A DNA stretch of 64,000 nucleotides from Dactylis glomerata (GCA_007115705.1 QXEO01000550.1:928111-992110), one strand, 5' to 3'; counted from the first letter of the stretch, positions 53,764-64,000 are shown. Notes: generated from the letters alone by a model not told the origin. Numbers and translations: made by a program.

Positions 53764-54719
53764 TTGTTAAAAATTTCAGAAAAGGAGGAGAATGCATACC
53801 AACTATTTCAAAATGAACTAGAAGTGCATGAAGTTATGAAAGTTCACCGTGAAGAGAGGGTCTTTCCCTCAATTTATCCATGCTCAGAGTTCATGAATGC
53901 TGTTGGAATCCTGCAAGACTTCCAAACTCTAATTTCTAATGCAGGATTGGAACACTTTATTGATGATGAACCTCCCCAATATGTTAAACTAACAATGTCT
54001 GTGGTGCAGGATTTTAGATTCAGTTGGTCCACATCTAACCCCATGGTTCATTATAAAATCTACACTAAATCTGTGGACTTGCCCTTTGATGTTTTATGTG
54101 CAGCCATTAGAGTACCACAGTGGGGATCGCGCGAAAGGATGAAGGAATGAACTAAGCCATTGACGGACCTTTATGAGGAGATTTGTCAAGGAAGAAGCTT
54201 CTCAGGAGAGAGTGGTAAAATTCAAAATATTCATTTTCCATCCATTCGATATTTTGCCCACTTTATTACCAAGTGTGTTCTTGCTAGGAAAGTTGCAAGT
54301 AAGTTGTCCTCCTGTGATCTAGCTTTTATTGCCGCTGCTTTGAAATGTGACAGGACTTACAATTTGGGTGCTTTAATAGCTTTCCATCTAGATGCTAACC
54401 GTGAGAAAGGGGGAATCTGTGGAGGCCTTATTGCTTCACGTCTGTTAGCTTTGCATGGTGTAGTGCCTCATGTTTTAGATCTTCAGTTTCTAGTAGAGAG
54501 ACTTGATCTTAATTCTATGTTACATCATAAGTTTGTTTCTCCTCATTCCTATTTGAATAACTTGACGTTTGAGATAACCTTCTTCAAGAAATCCACCTGG
54601 AAGGTAGTGAAGACTGATAGATCAGTCCATTTGCCTGCACCTCTTTTGTTTAACCTTGATCGCAGGAATGGATGGTCACTCATAGAGGGTGAGCTCGACG
54701 CATATCTAGAGGAGCACCC
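53764..54719 (+). pseudogene. 3' open frame of the Athila-type element (env position), one stop, cut at its end
   Basis: The frame encodes about 320 residues of a protein that I know from many grass Athila-type elements. It contains VFPSIYPCSEFMNAVGILQD, PQYVKLTMSVVQDFRF, NPMVHYKIY, DRTYNLGALIAFHLDANREK, IASRLLALHG and LPAPLLFNLDRRNGWS. It lies where the env-like frame of this lineage is expected, but I see no membrane segment, so calling it an envelope protein would be speculative. One in-frame TGA stands at 54148-54150; the frame is the same on both sides. The LTR at 54720 interrupts the C-terminus. Function is unknown. Confidence 0.65.
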
Positions 54720-56358
54720 TGATACGTCTCCAACGTATCTATAATATTTGATGCTCCATGCTTGTCTTTATACCATTTGCCTACTGTTTTGTTACACTTC
54801 GTGGCACTTTTATGCATTTTCCGGAACTAACCTATTAACAAGTCGCCACAGTGCCAGTTCCCTGTATTCTGCTGTTTTTGTGTTTCAGAAGTGATACACA
54901 GGAAATATTCTCGGAATTGGACGAAACAAGTTCCTGAAGTCTTATTTTTCCCGGAAGCTTCCAGAGATCCGAAGAGGAGTTGGAGGGGGGCCATGAGGGC
55001 CCCACACACCAGGGCGGCGCGGCCAGGGGCCTGGCCGCGCCCCCTATGTGTGAGAGCCCCTCGGGCCACCTCTGACGATGCCCCTTCGCCTATAAAGACC
55101 CCCCGACGGAAAAAACCTAAACACCCGATCAATTTTCCAGAAACACATCGCGATCCACCGCCGTCGTCGACCCGAGATCGGGAGGGTCCAGAAGCTCTTC
55201 CCGGCACCCTGCCGGAGAGGGGAATCGCCACCGGAGGTCTTCTTCATCGCCATGCTTGCCTTTGGAGCGATGAGTGAGTAGTCTACCTTGGACTATGGGT
55301 CCATAGCAGTAGCTAGATGGTTGTCTCCTCCACCATGTGCTTCATGTTTAGATCTCATGAGCTGCCCTACATGATTGAGATCACCGTTATGTAATTCTAC
55401 ATGTTTGGTTTGTTGGGATCCGATGAATATTGGTGTTATGATTGAGTTGCTATACTGAAATATATCTTTTGTTATCTCTATGTTGTTTATGATCTTGCAT
55501 GCTCTCCGTTGTTAGTAGCTATCTTGGCCGAGTAGTTGCTAGTGACTCCAAGAGGGGGTATTTATGCTCGATAGTGGGTTCGTGCCTCTATTTAACCTGG
55601 GGGAGTGAAAGAAACCTCTAAGGTTGTAGATGTGCTGTTGCTACTAGGGAGAAAACAACATTCATATGCTCAAGGGCATATGCTTTGTTTACATTACACA
55701 CTTTGCTTAATGCAATTATCTGTTGTTCGCAACTTAATACTTGTGGAGTTCTCGGATTGATTCGCCACAAGTGGATTATTAGTCATAGATGCAGTTGGAT
55801 GGCGGTATATGTATTTTGTTGTAATGCCCAGAGTAAATCTCATAGTGATCTCCTCGACATATCACGTTTATCTTTATTCTATCAATTGCCCAACTGTAAT
55901 TTGTTTACCCAGCATGTGTTATTTATCTTATGGAGAGACACCACTAGTGAACTGTGGACCCCGGTCCTATTTCCATCATATTGCTATCACCTGTTTACTT
56001 TACTCGCACTGTTTACTTTACTCGCATACTTCTACTATTTTCCACTCGATACGCTCATACCCTTTGTTTCAAGCAAACCGGTGAGATTGACAACCTCATC
56101 GCAAGTTGGGAACAAAGTATTTGGTTGTGTTGTGTGCAGGTTCCACATTGCTACTGGTTGAAGACGAGTCAACAAGTGTCGTAAACGGCGTCCTTGTTGG
56201 AGTGCTATTAAGCCAGTCCACATCACCTTCAGTTGTATTGTCCGCTCTTCTCCTGATCGATAAAACCTTGGTTTCTTAACTGAGGGAAAATCTTGCTGCT
56301 ATATTCATCACACCTTCCTCTTGGGGTTCCCAACGGGCTGGTCATCAACCACGCATCA
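54720..56358 (+). repeat. 5' LTR of the Sabrina/WHAM-like element (1639 bp)
   Basis: The LTR runs TGATACGTCTCC to ACGCATCA and carries a GC-rich inverted repeat at 55003-55054 and TATAAA at 55091. Small open frames inside it have counterparts in the 3' LTR and do not indicate a gene. Confidence 0.88.
55091..55096 (+). promoter_or_regulatory. TATA box of the Sabrina/WHAM-like LTR
   Basis: TATAAA is followed by GACC and GGAAAAAACC; the same box stands at 60889 in the 3' LTR. The GC-rich stem-loop ends about 37 bases upstream. Confidence 0.6.
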
Positions 56359-56363
56359 AGCAT

Positions 56364-56475
56364 AATTTTCTGGCGCCGTTGCCGGGGATTGAAGAAGAAG
56401 AAGCTCCCACATCAACTATACTTTCCCACGTCGACTTGGCACCAGCAGCTAATTTTCTGGCGCCGTTGCCGGGGA
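56364..56475 (+). other. Duplicated primer-binding site
   Basis: The sequence AATTTTCTGGCGCCGTTGCC and following GGGGA occurs at 56364-56388 and again at 56451-56475, 87 bases apart. The first is next to the LTR and is the regular site. Confidence 0.85.
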
Positions 56476-56688
56476 AGAGTGGAAGACCTCTGCAAGGGGA
56501 GTTTTTCGCACGCACATCCTTTACTTTGTTTTAAGTTTTGCTTTTACTTTATTTTTACTTGCTTCGTTTTATCAAAAACACAAAAAAATTAGTTTCCTAT
56601 TAGTTGTTATTTTTACTTGTCTTGCTTTATCATGCTTTCTATCAATGGTTGGTTTCTTTGAAACTAAATCTTTTTGGCAAGGTGGGTT

Positions 56689-57510
56689 ATGGAAGAGCAG
56701 CAAAATTATTATGAGGAACACCGCTTGTCACAAAAAGGGAAACACTTATGGGAACAAATCAATAGATTGTATATCATTGCTAGAAACGTGTGCTCTACTT
56801 ATAATGTTACCTATTGCTTTGATAGATCTTGTTGCTATAGGAGGTATAAACACCTCCCTTTTCAATGTGAGTATAATGATGATGTTACCATATCTTCTTA
56901 TATTAATGGAAATTATGACTTTCATGATGTGGAACAAATTGAAGAATTTATTGCTTGGAAGGGTGCATTCGAACTTGCTTATTTGCTTGAAAATACTGAT
57001 GATGCACTTTATAAATATGAGGTTTATGATATACTTACATTTTGCTTTGATAATTATAAGGAAGAAAATGGCTATATTCTTAAATATCTTAATAGATGCT
57101 CTCCAACGGAAGAGACTAATGCCTTGAAGGAGCCTATGGAAGAAGAAATTGCTGAAACTGGAAGCTCATTGGATGAAAAAGAGGATGAGATTGATGATCA
57201 AGAGGAGGAAGAATGGAGCTACCCATGTCTACCTCCCAATAAAAGTAACTCTTTAACTAATACCTTATTTGATAGCCCTCCATGCTTAACAAAGGAGGAT
57301 GAGTGTGATATTTATATTGTTGAGTTTGTTCATGATGCTACTGAAAATTATTATGAGAGAGTAAAATATGGTTGTTGGAATTCTCATGTTACTAAAACAC
57401 CTCTCTTTATATTGAAAGTTTCGAAGTTGCTCTTGTTTTATCTACCCATACTTGTTACTATGTGCTTCTTTGATTTATTTTCTTACAAGATTCCTATGCA
57501 TAGGAAGTAG
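56689..57510 (+). CDS. Unknown protein of the Sabrina/WHAM-like element (273 residues)
   Basis: The only sizeable frame of the element starts with ATG at 56689 (MEEQQNYYEEHRLSQKGK) and is intact. The N-terminal 150 residues are rich in Tyr, Cys and acidic residues (CSTYNVTYCFDRSCCYRRYK, DVEQIEEFIAWKGAFELAY) and may be a helical domain. A strongly acidic segment follows at about residues 155-185. The C-terminus has a hydrophobic stretch (LLLFYLPILVTMCFFDLF) that could be a membrane segment. No gag, protease or polymerase motif is present. It could help packaging, or be a host-derived or element-specific accessory factor. I recognise no family, and the function stays open. Confidence 0.55.
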   Translation: MEEQQNYYEEHRLSQKGKHLWEQINRLYIIARNVCSTYNVTYCFDRSCCYRRYKHLPFQCEYNDDVTISSYINGNYDFHDVEQIEEFIAWKGAFELAYLLENTDDALYKYEVYDILTFCFDNYKEENGYILKYLNRCSPTEETNALKEPMEEEIAETGSSLDEKEDEIDDQEEEEWSYPCLPPNKSNSLTNTLFDSPPCLTKEDECDIYIVEFVHDATENYYERVKYGCWNSHVTKTPLFILKVSKLLLFYLPILVTMCFFDLFSYKIPMHRK

Positions 57511-60505
57511 GTTAGACTTAAATGTGTTTTATATTTGCTCCTTGATGCTCTTTTTGGCTTTCATTCATATTTCTTATGTGAGCATATTCGCAATTTTCTG
57601 CGCCTAGCTCAAAGGCGTTAAAGAAAAGCACTCTTGGGAGATAACCCAATGTTTTATTTCTAGTACTTTTTCTTTTATTTGAGTCTTGGAAGTCATTACT
57701 ACTGTAATGACCACTCCTTATCCTTTTTATTTTATTGTTGTGCCAAGAGAAGCCTCTAATTCGAGTGAGGTAAAGATTTGAGGATGTTGCTGTCTTGAAA
57801 CTGTTTTCGGTGCTGCACCGTAAAAATTCGTATAAATTCTCTGTATATCTTTTGGACCTGCGATTTCTTGTGCATATGCCCCAGGTTATATCCAAACTTT
57901 TGTTAGTTGAACACTTTTTTATTTGAGCAACAGAAAACCCCTCAAAAATTCAACCTTTGTCAGCTGTTCTGTTTTGACAGATTTCTGCCACTATTCGTTT
58001 TTGCCGCTTTATCGCTTTCTTTTTGAGTTCTTTTGATCACGGAACTTTTGGGGAAGTTGCTACAGTAGTATATACTATATATGTGGTGGTTTTGGGTTGA
58101 AACCTGAAGCAAAAAGAGGCTGATTATATGTTATGCCTACACTAATGTTGCTAATAGATTTGTGTTTAGTTTTGTATGAAGGAAGTTTTCAAGTGTAGGG
58201 ATTGGAGAATGATGAGATGAGTTGAAGAATGGACAAAAGCTCAAGCTTGCGGATGCCCATGCATCACCCCAAGAAATATCCAAGAAGTACAAGCGTCAAA
58301 GCTTGGGGATGCCCCCGAGGCACCCCTTCTTCATCGGTAAAAATCAGGTGACCTTTCAAAACACTATATTTTTATTGCTTCATGCACTATGTGTTTTTCT
58401 TGGAGCGTCAGTTGTTTTAGTTTTCTTAGTTAGTTTAGTTTTGTTTGCTGCAATAAATGGTTGGACCCCAACAAATTTCTTTTGGAGAAGTTGCCTTGCT
58501 TTTCATTTGCCAAGAACGCTATAGTTTTCACTCTTATAAAAAACCGAGTGTTTTTCTTTTTCCGCTACTGCTTTTGGTTTTCGTTTTCGCCTTGATTTGC
58601 GTTCAGACCTTGCCATATCTTTTCATCAAGGTGTATTTTTGCCTCTGATCTTTATTGGTTTTCAACAAAAGAGGTGTCTTAAAAAATTTCAAATGGTGTT
58701 GGAAAAGAGAAATAGCTTTGTGCAAAATAGTGGTACAAGAAGGAGCTTGTGTAGACTGCGGCTTAGGCTTTTTCATGTCATGCTTGATGTCTTTTTGATA
58801 GTATGCTTAGTGGTTTTGCCGTAGCATGACTTGTCTCAAATAACTGAGATTGCTTAATGAGCCTTTGAAAAAATCATGTGTTGTTTTTATTGTATGGAAG
58901 CATTATTTTGGTTTTCTCCTTGATGCTTTATTTGGGTTGACTTGGCGCATGCTCACACATGTTAGACTCTTACAAAGTCGCCAATAGCCTCTATGATCAT
59001 TTAGTTTTTGACTTTTGATGCCATCTTATGCTTCTTTTAATGTCGCTTTGTCGCTTTGCATGATTATGGCCATTATTGCTCTCTTAGTTGGTCGCTCCCA
59101 GTCTTTTGCTAGCCCTCGCCTTGTACTGAGTATGAGCTCTACTCGTGCATCCAACTCCTAAAAGCCAAAGTTTTCCAAAGTGTCGACCATACATACCTAT
59201 TAGCAATTTGCTATTCCAAGTAAATTTGACTTGCTTTTATCTTCTCTTCAAATTAAACTCTTACCAGTGTTATGCGAAAATTGGTCAGTAAAGCTCTCAC
59301 GAACCCGAAGGCACACTTTACTTTTTCCTGTTCTTAAAAATTTGACATTGTGGTCTTTTATGTTGAGTTGTTATGCTTGCAAGTTGTAAGTTGGATTCTA
59401 GCCCATCCATGCTGTCATGGGGCAAGCTTTCAACATTGCACTTCTTATTTGAGTTGATATCATGATCTTTTGTTTATGGATGCCCGCATTGTGAAATGAA
59501 TTGGGAATCTTGTGGGGATCATGGAGTTTGTATATGTGTTAGGGAAACGCCTGGGCCGCCAATCTAAGCCATGCATAATTCATGGTGGAAATTTGCAGCA
59601 TGCCCATAGTGGACATTCGACGACGCATCTCAAAATAAAAAGCTATACAAATGGTAAATAAAAGAGATGTCGAGGTGTTCATTGTCTGCTTGTCCTGTCA
59701 TTTTGATGTGGGCTTGTTCCATGTCATCGGGCACGGAGGTACCCCGTGGCTGTTCTCGATGATACACATATACTTACAATGACAAGAGCCTTGCTTGGGA
59801 CTCTAAGTTGAGTAGCATGAGGTTTGGGTACTCGTATTCATGGGATACGAGGTTTTCGACTTATGATTTGTCAAGCATATGCATCATAATTGTTCTCGCA
59901 TTAACTCTAACCATTCAAGATGCTTATGATGGGGGCAATGAGAGCTCAAAGCCGGTAAGTAACATAATTTTTGAAGGTTATAAAACTTGCAATCACTGCT
60001 TCCCTCTACGAAGGGCCTTTCTTTTACCTTTTTGTTGAGTCACCACCTTCTTTCTTTATGCACCATTAAGAGAGCATAGTTGTCATTCTTAGTATAATGT
60101 GCATTGTCCCAAAGTTTTCATTGATTGATTCATATTGTTGGTTTCACTTGTTCTCAAATTATTTGTATCTAGTCGCCCTCTTAGACATGAAGGTGTCCTA
60201 TGCATTTATGTTTTGCTCTCCATGAAGGACAAGCTGAAAACCATTTGTATGTTTTTCCTTATGATTTGAACACACGTTTGACTTTCATTGTTTCATTTTC
60301 ATGATCTTTTGTTTGTGTTCATTTTCATGTTTACAACATGGTTGCTAAGTTCTTATTGTCAAGATTATATCTTCATGCACATGTTTTAAGTTCTTATGAT
60401 CCCAGCTCACAAATGCTTACATATATGATCAAGAGTGTAGGTGCATGTCACCTCAAAAATTATTCTTTTGTTATCACTTACCTACTCGAGGACGAGCAGG
60501 AGTTA
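57511..60505 (+). other. Long non-coding internal region of the Sabrina/WHAM-like element
   Basis: Nearly 3 kb holds only short frames (for example 58222-58524, 59808-60038) without domains. Such conserved non-coding interiors are known from large retrotransposon derivatives. The purine motif AGCTTGGGGATGC of the polypurine tract also occurs near 58301, and an imperfect form near 58245. Confidence 0.65.
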
Positions 60506-60519
60506 AGCTTGGGGATGCT
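60506..60519 (+). other. Polypurine tract of the Sabrina/WHAM-like element
   Basis: AAGCTTGGGGATGC directly precedes the LTR start at 60520. Confidence 0.7.
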
Positions 60520-61689
60520 TGATACGTCTCCAACGTATCTATAATTTTTGATGCTCCATGCTTGTCTTTATACCATTTGCCTACTGTTTTTTACACTTCG
60601 TGGCACTTTTATGCATTTTCCGGAACTAACCTATTAACAAGTCGCCACAGTGCCAGTTCCCTGTTTTCTGCTATTTTTGTGTTTCAGAAGTGATACACAG
60701 GAAATATTCTCGGAATTGGACGAAACAAGTTCCTGAAGTCTTATTTTCCCCGGAAGCTTCCAGAGATCCGAAGAGGAGTTGGAGGGGGGCCACGAGGGCC
60801 CCACATACTAGGGCGGCGTGGCCAGGGCCTGGCCGCGCACCCTATGTGTGAGAGCCCCTCGGGCCACCTCTGACGATGCCCCTTCGCCTATAAAGACCCC
60901 TCGACGGAAAAAACCTAAACACCCGATCAATTTTCCAGAAACACATCGCGATCCGCCGCCGTCGTCGACCCGAGATCGGGAGGGTCCAGAAGCTCTTCCC
61001 GGCACCCTGCCGGAGAGGGCAATCGCCACCGGAGGTCTTCTTCATTGCCATGCTTGCCTTCGGAGCGATGAGTGAGTAGTCTACCTTGGACTATGGGTCC
61101 ATAGCAGTAGCTAGATGGTTGTCTCCTCCACCATGTGCTTCATGTTTAGATCTCATGAGCTGCCCTACATGATTGAGATCACCGTTATGTAATTCTACAT
61201 GTTTGGTTTGTTGGGATCCGATGAATATTGGTGTTATGATTGAGTTGCTATACTGAAATATATCTTTTGTTATCTCTATGTTGTTTATGATCTTGCATGC
61301 TCTCCGTTGTTAGTAGCTATCTTGGCCGAGTAGTTGCTAGTGACTCCAAGAGGGGGTATTTATGCTCGATAGTGGGTTCGTGCCTCTATTTAACCTGGGG
61401 GAGTGACAGAAGCCTCTAAGGTTGTAGACGTGCTATTGCTACTAGGGAGAAAACAACATTCGTATGCTCAAGGGCATATGCTTTGTTTACATTACACACT
61501 TTGCTTAATGCAATTATCTGTTGTTCGCAACTTAATACTTGTGGAGTTCTCGGATTGATCCGCCACAAGTGGATTATTAGTCATAGATGCAGTTGGATGG
61601 CAGTCTATGTATTTTGTTGTAATGCCCACAGTAAATCTCATAGTGATCTCCTCGACATATCACGTTTATCTTTATTCTATCAATTGCCC
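60520..61689 (+). repeat. 3' LTR of the Sabrina/WHAM-like element, truncated
   Basis: The sequence is collinear with the 5' LTR up to ATCAATTGCCC and then stops. The missing 470 bases correspond to 55890-56358 of the 5' LTR. A TATA box is at 60889 and the inverted repeat at 60802-60853. Confidence 0.88.
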
Positions 61690-61990
61690 TGTAATATCCC
61701 AGAATTTTTAGCGGCTTATTTTTTTTGAAAAAATAGAAAAAAAGGGTTTTGACCAGAGTTGACCTTTTAAAACATACGTCATATGAGAAATCTAAAACTG
61801 GTATCAGGTTCGTCTCGAGGAGCTGTTCGAAAATGACTAAGTTTGATCAATTCTGAATTCAGACGGGTCATGAAAATATTCGATAAAATTAGATCTTTTC
61901 CCATTGTTAGATATTTTTGGTATTATATTTATGTTTCCTAAAAAATTAAAATAAAATCTAACTTAAAATTTAACAACCTAAAATTTGACA
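61690..61990 (+). repeat. 5' LTR of the Tekay-like element, right border uncertain
   Basis: The first 233 bases match 63673-63903 with few changes. After AGATATTTTTGG the two diverge, with patches of AAATTAAAATAAA in common. No primer-binding site is evident, so this LTR seems internally deleted. Confidence 0.55.
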
Positions 61991-63660
61991 CACTTGTGAC
62001 TTGTGCACAGTAGGATGGGTTTGGGGTTATCCATTGCATTTACGCTTTCGTTATGTGATAATTCTCTGTTTTCTCATAAATATGTTGTGGTGCCCCTTGG
62101 GCTTGCGGTTGCCGTGAGAGGGTTTGCTTTTTGTGCTTTTTGGTTGGAATTTGTTTGATTGTCCCTTCCCTAGAGGTAGTTAATGGTTTATTGGAAGTTT
62201 CCTTCATAGTTGAGCGTGTGAGTACCGAGTTGAAAAGATTTGGATTGTTGGATTTAGATATTCGTAGCTTCAACGAGAGCACTGTGGTATCGAAGTATGA
62301 CCCACCAAAACATATAGATTATCTTTAGTCTACCATGGAAGATTAAAGTTGAGTTTCTTGCTGGTGTTTAAAGTTTCCATATCATGGATTATGACTAAGA
62401 ATATGAGTCACATGGGTAAACTAGATGAGGTATAGTAATAGAGTCAATAAACAGTTGTTAGAAATCCTTGTGTGGATCCAAATCAATGTGAGAAGCTTTT
62501 GCCTCTATCCATGTCCTAAAGTCACAAATTTCCACTTGACATCCTTGTTTCCCTTTAGCTGTTCCTTATGGTGGACCTCGTTGATTGTTTGTCTCAACAA
62601 TCGTCATATAGGGATTGAATTTAGGCTATTCTATTTTCAATGGCAATTAAAAAAGAAATTCAGCCTTTTGTTTCTAATGTATTCCTCATAGACCGTTAGT
62701 CTTATGAAGCTACAACATAATGGAATCAAGTTTATCTACCGTGAAACCGTTGGTCAGCAGTCACTGATCCACTTTCTTTTTCCCAAATAAAAGAGAAAAC
62801 AATTCTCTGTTTCCAAACATATCTTTAATTTTAACCATTCTAGCTAAGATGATCATCTTCTCCTTATCGTCTTAATGATATATTTTCTTATCCAAGTCGC
62901 TTTTGATTCACATGGTGACTCTTTGTTTCATTTTTTTTTGGTCAAGCAAGTTTCATAGGATTTTCCGGAACCCTGGGAGTTTTTGAAGGACTGCTAGAAT
63001 AGATTTTTGTAGGCTTCGCCTAATGATTAAATGGGAATCTCCCCTGAACCTCAGTTTGCACCCATGAAATCCTTTTGCGATGTATGTGACGATGCCGAAG
63101 AGTTAGATTGCGTGATTCACCTATTCACGTACGGAGTTAATACTTTGGGTGCGGGATGGATTGGCCCCCATACTGACTACTCTTATTATTCACTCCTGTT
63201 ATGTTGGATTGGTGAATCAATGTGTGACTTTTTCAATTAGGTAGTGGAGAGTCGACGATGTTCAGCCTTGACCATAGAATGGTATGGCGTTTCACCTTTA
63301 GAAGAGGCAATCACTGCCAAGCGTAGGACTTGAGGTGAGGATAAACCAAGCTGATGTTTTCAGGTTAACTTACGAGTCATATCATACTAGCCCTCCCTGA
63401 GAGCTTTCGATGGTTTACCCGGTATTCATTAGTTGTGTTCTAGATTTGAAGAATCCTTCTTAAAATGGATTTCAAGGTTTACCAAAGACAAGGACATTGC
63501 AATGCATATTTCTAACATCTCTGAGAGTGTGCTGACTTCAGAATTCAAGCTTCAAATGGAGAAGCCCAAAATACATGTGGTAGTTTAATTAATGGATGGA
63601 GTCGGTTTGTTCAACACACCCGGCGTTGAAAATCAAGAATTCGAGGGCGAATTCCGTTGA
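61991..63660 (+). other. Internal region of the Tekay-like element without recognised domains
   Basis: Frames at 62131-62328, 62425-62691 and 63031-63240 are short and unrecognised. The stretch shows no gag, reverse transcriptase or integrase motif. Confidence 0.45.
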
Positions 63661-63672
63661 AGAGGGGAAGAA
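63661..63672 (+). other. Polypurine tract of the Tekay-like element
   Basis: AGAGGGGAAGAA directly precedes TGTAATATCCC. Confidence 0.7.
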
Positions 63673-64000
63673 TGTAATATCCCAGAATTTTTAGCGGCTT
63701 ATTTTTTTTGAAAAATAGAAAAAAGGGTTTTGACCAGAGTTGACCTTTTAAAACATACGTCATATGAGAAATCTAAAACTGGTATCAGGTTCGTCTCGAG
63801 GAGCTGTTCGAAAATGACTAAGTTTGATCAATTCTGAATTCAGACGGGTCATGAAAATATTCGATAAAATTAGATCTTTTCCCATCGCTAGATATTTTTG
63901 GTTTATACAAATTAAAATAAATTTAAGTATCAAGCCTGCCTAGCCTGGCCCAACTCAATCCAAGTCGCTCCTTATCTGCACCTGACGCTCCTGCCCTATT
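63673..64000 (+). repeat. 3' LTR of the Tekay-like element, partial at the window end
   Basis: The LTR begins at the polypurine tract and repeats the sequence at 61690. Its end is not in the window. Confidence 0.7.

Larger units (their letters stand above)
48838..54719 (+). mobile_element. Athila-lineage Gypsy element, pol-less, 3' end displaced by a later insertion
   Basis: The element shows a 5' LTR, a primer-binding site, a gag-protease frame, a non-coding stretch and a 3' open frame. No reverse transcriptase, RNase H or integrase lies between them. At 54719 the LTR of another element begins inside the 3' frame. The remainder and the 3' LTR are not in the window. Lineage is judged from the gag-protease type and the TGATACGTCC terminus. 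Confidence 0.75.
54720..61689 (+). mobile_element. Sabrina/WHAM-like non-autonomous LTR retrotransposon, 3' LTR truncated
   Basis: The 5' LTR (54720-56358) and a partial 3' LTR (60520-61689) share the start TGATACGTCTCCAACG at an offset of 5800. The internal part has a primer-binding site, one open frame of unknown function, a long non-coding stretch and a polypurine tract, but no gag or pol domain. About two dozen differences over the 1.17 kb shared LTR suggest an insertion under one million years old at the usual rate. It sits in the 3' frame of the Athila-type element, and CACCC at 54715-54719 is the likely target duplication. Confidence 0.85.
61690..64000 (+). mobile_element. Chromovirus-like (Tekay/Del-type) non-autonomous LTR element, runs off the right edge
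   Basis: Two direct repeats starting TGTAATATCCCAGAATTTTT stand at 61690 and 63673. The second follows AGAGGGGAAGAA, the polypurine tract and frame end typical of Tekay-type elements (about 63640-63672 reads NQEFEGEFR, then a stop). The repeats agree closely for about 230 bases and then differ by indels. The 1.7 kb between them has no polymerase. It inserted into the LTR at 60520 and removed or displaced its right part; TGCCC (61685-61689) may be the target duplication. Confidence 0.7.

Noticed and set aside
53764..54719. Calling the 3' frame of the Athila-type element a true envelope gene
   Set aside because: Position fits, but no signal peptide or membrane segment is visible.
54891..55277. 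128-residue frame in the Sabrina/WHAM-like LTR as a gene
   Set aside because: It lies in an LTR, has no domain, and the matching frame in the other LTR copy is shorter and shifted by indels.

Overview
The window is nuclear DNA of a large-genome grass, most likely a Triticeae species (wheat, Aegilops or barley relatives). The reasons are the dense nest of LTR retrotransposons, LTRs of the type known from wheat and barley (starting TGATACGTCTCC, or carrying GGTAGTACCGC motifs), CACTA elements with the AGTCCCGGTTGG subterminal hairpins, and Stowaway MITEs starting CTCCCTCCG. Nothing bacterial, organellar or CRISPR-like was seen.

One cellular gene is well supported. On the minus strand, 34956 down to 21697, I could assemble 17 exons with GT-AG borders and matching phases. 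They encode a 562-residue plastid-type adenylate kinase with a C-terminal DUF1995-like region, like Arabidopsis AMK5. It has no stop or frameshift. Its introns hold several Stowaway MITEs, a perfect 124-bp palindrome, a LINE fragment and, in the 5.4-kb intron 2, a decayed chromovirus in the opposite direction.

Left of the gene: the 5' part of a CACTA transposon (1-1904, minus), a second CACTA terminus (ending 4563), a LINE 3' tail (4640-5160), the 3' end and LTR of a Sirevirus-type Copia element (LTR 7234-8506), and a nearly complete CRM-like Gypsy element (12085-19982). The last has an uninterrupted gag-pol frame, 952-bp LTRs differing at 15 positions by hand count, and the 5-bp target duplication TTGTA.

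Right of the gene: a Tat-lineage Gypsy element in minus orientation (35868-46734, target duplication GCTGG) without reverse transcriptase or integrase. It carries two spliced-looking genes antisense to itself, and a second, more diverged LTR-gag copy in opposite orientation that is itself interrupted by a 595-bp solo-LTR-like insertion (target duplication GAAAC). Next is an Athila-lineage element (from 48838) with gag-protease and a 3' open frame but no pol. It is cut by a Sabrina/WHAM-like non-autonomous element (from 54720) that encodes one protein of unknown function, and this in turn is cut at 61690 by another LTR element running off the window.

The nesting gives a relative order of insertion. 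Several of the youngest elements lack pol and would depend on enzymes supplied in trans. The most unusual observations are the antisense gene pair in the Tat element, the inverted LTR-gag arrangement, a GC-rich stem-loop recurring in Athila-type LTRs and between the two coding regions of the Athila-type element, a duplicated primer-binding site, and the unknown protein of the Sabrina/WHAM-like element.
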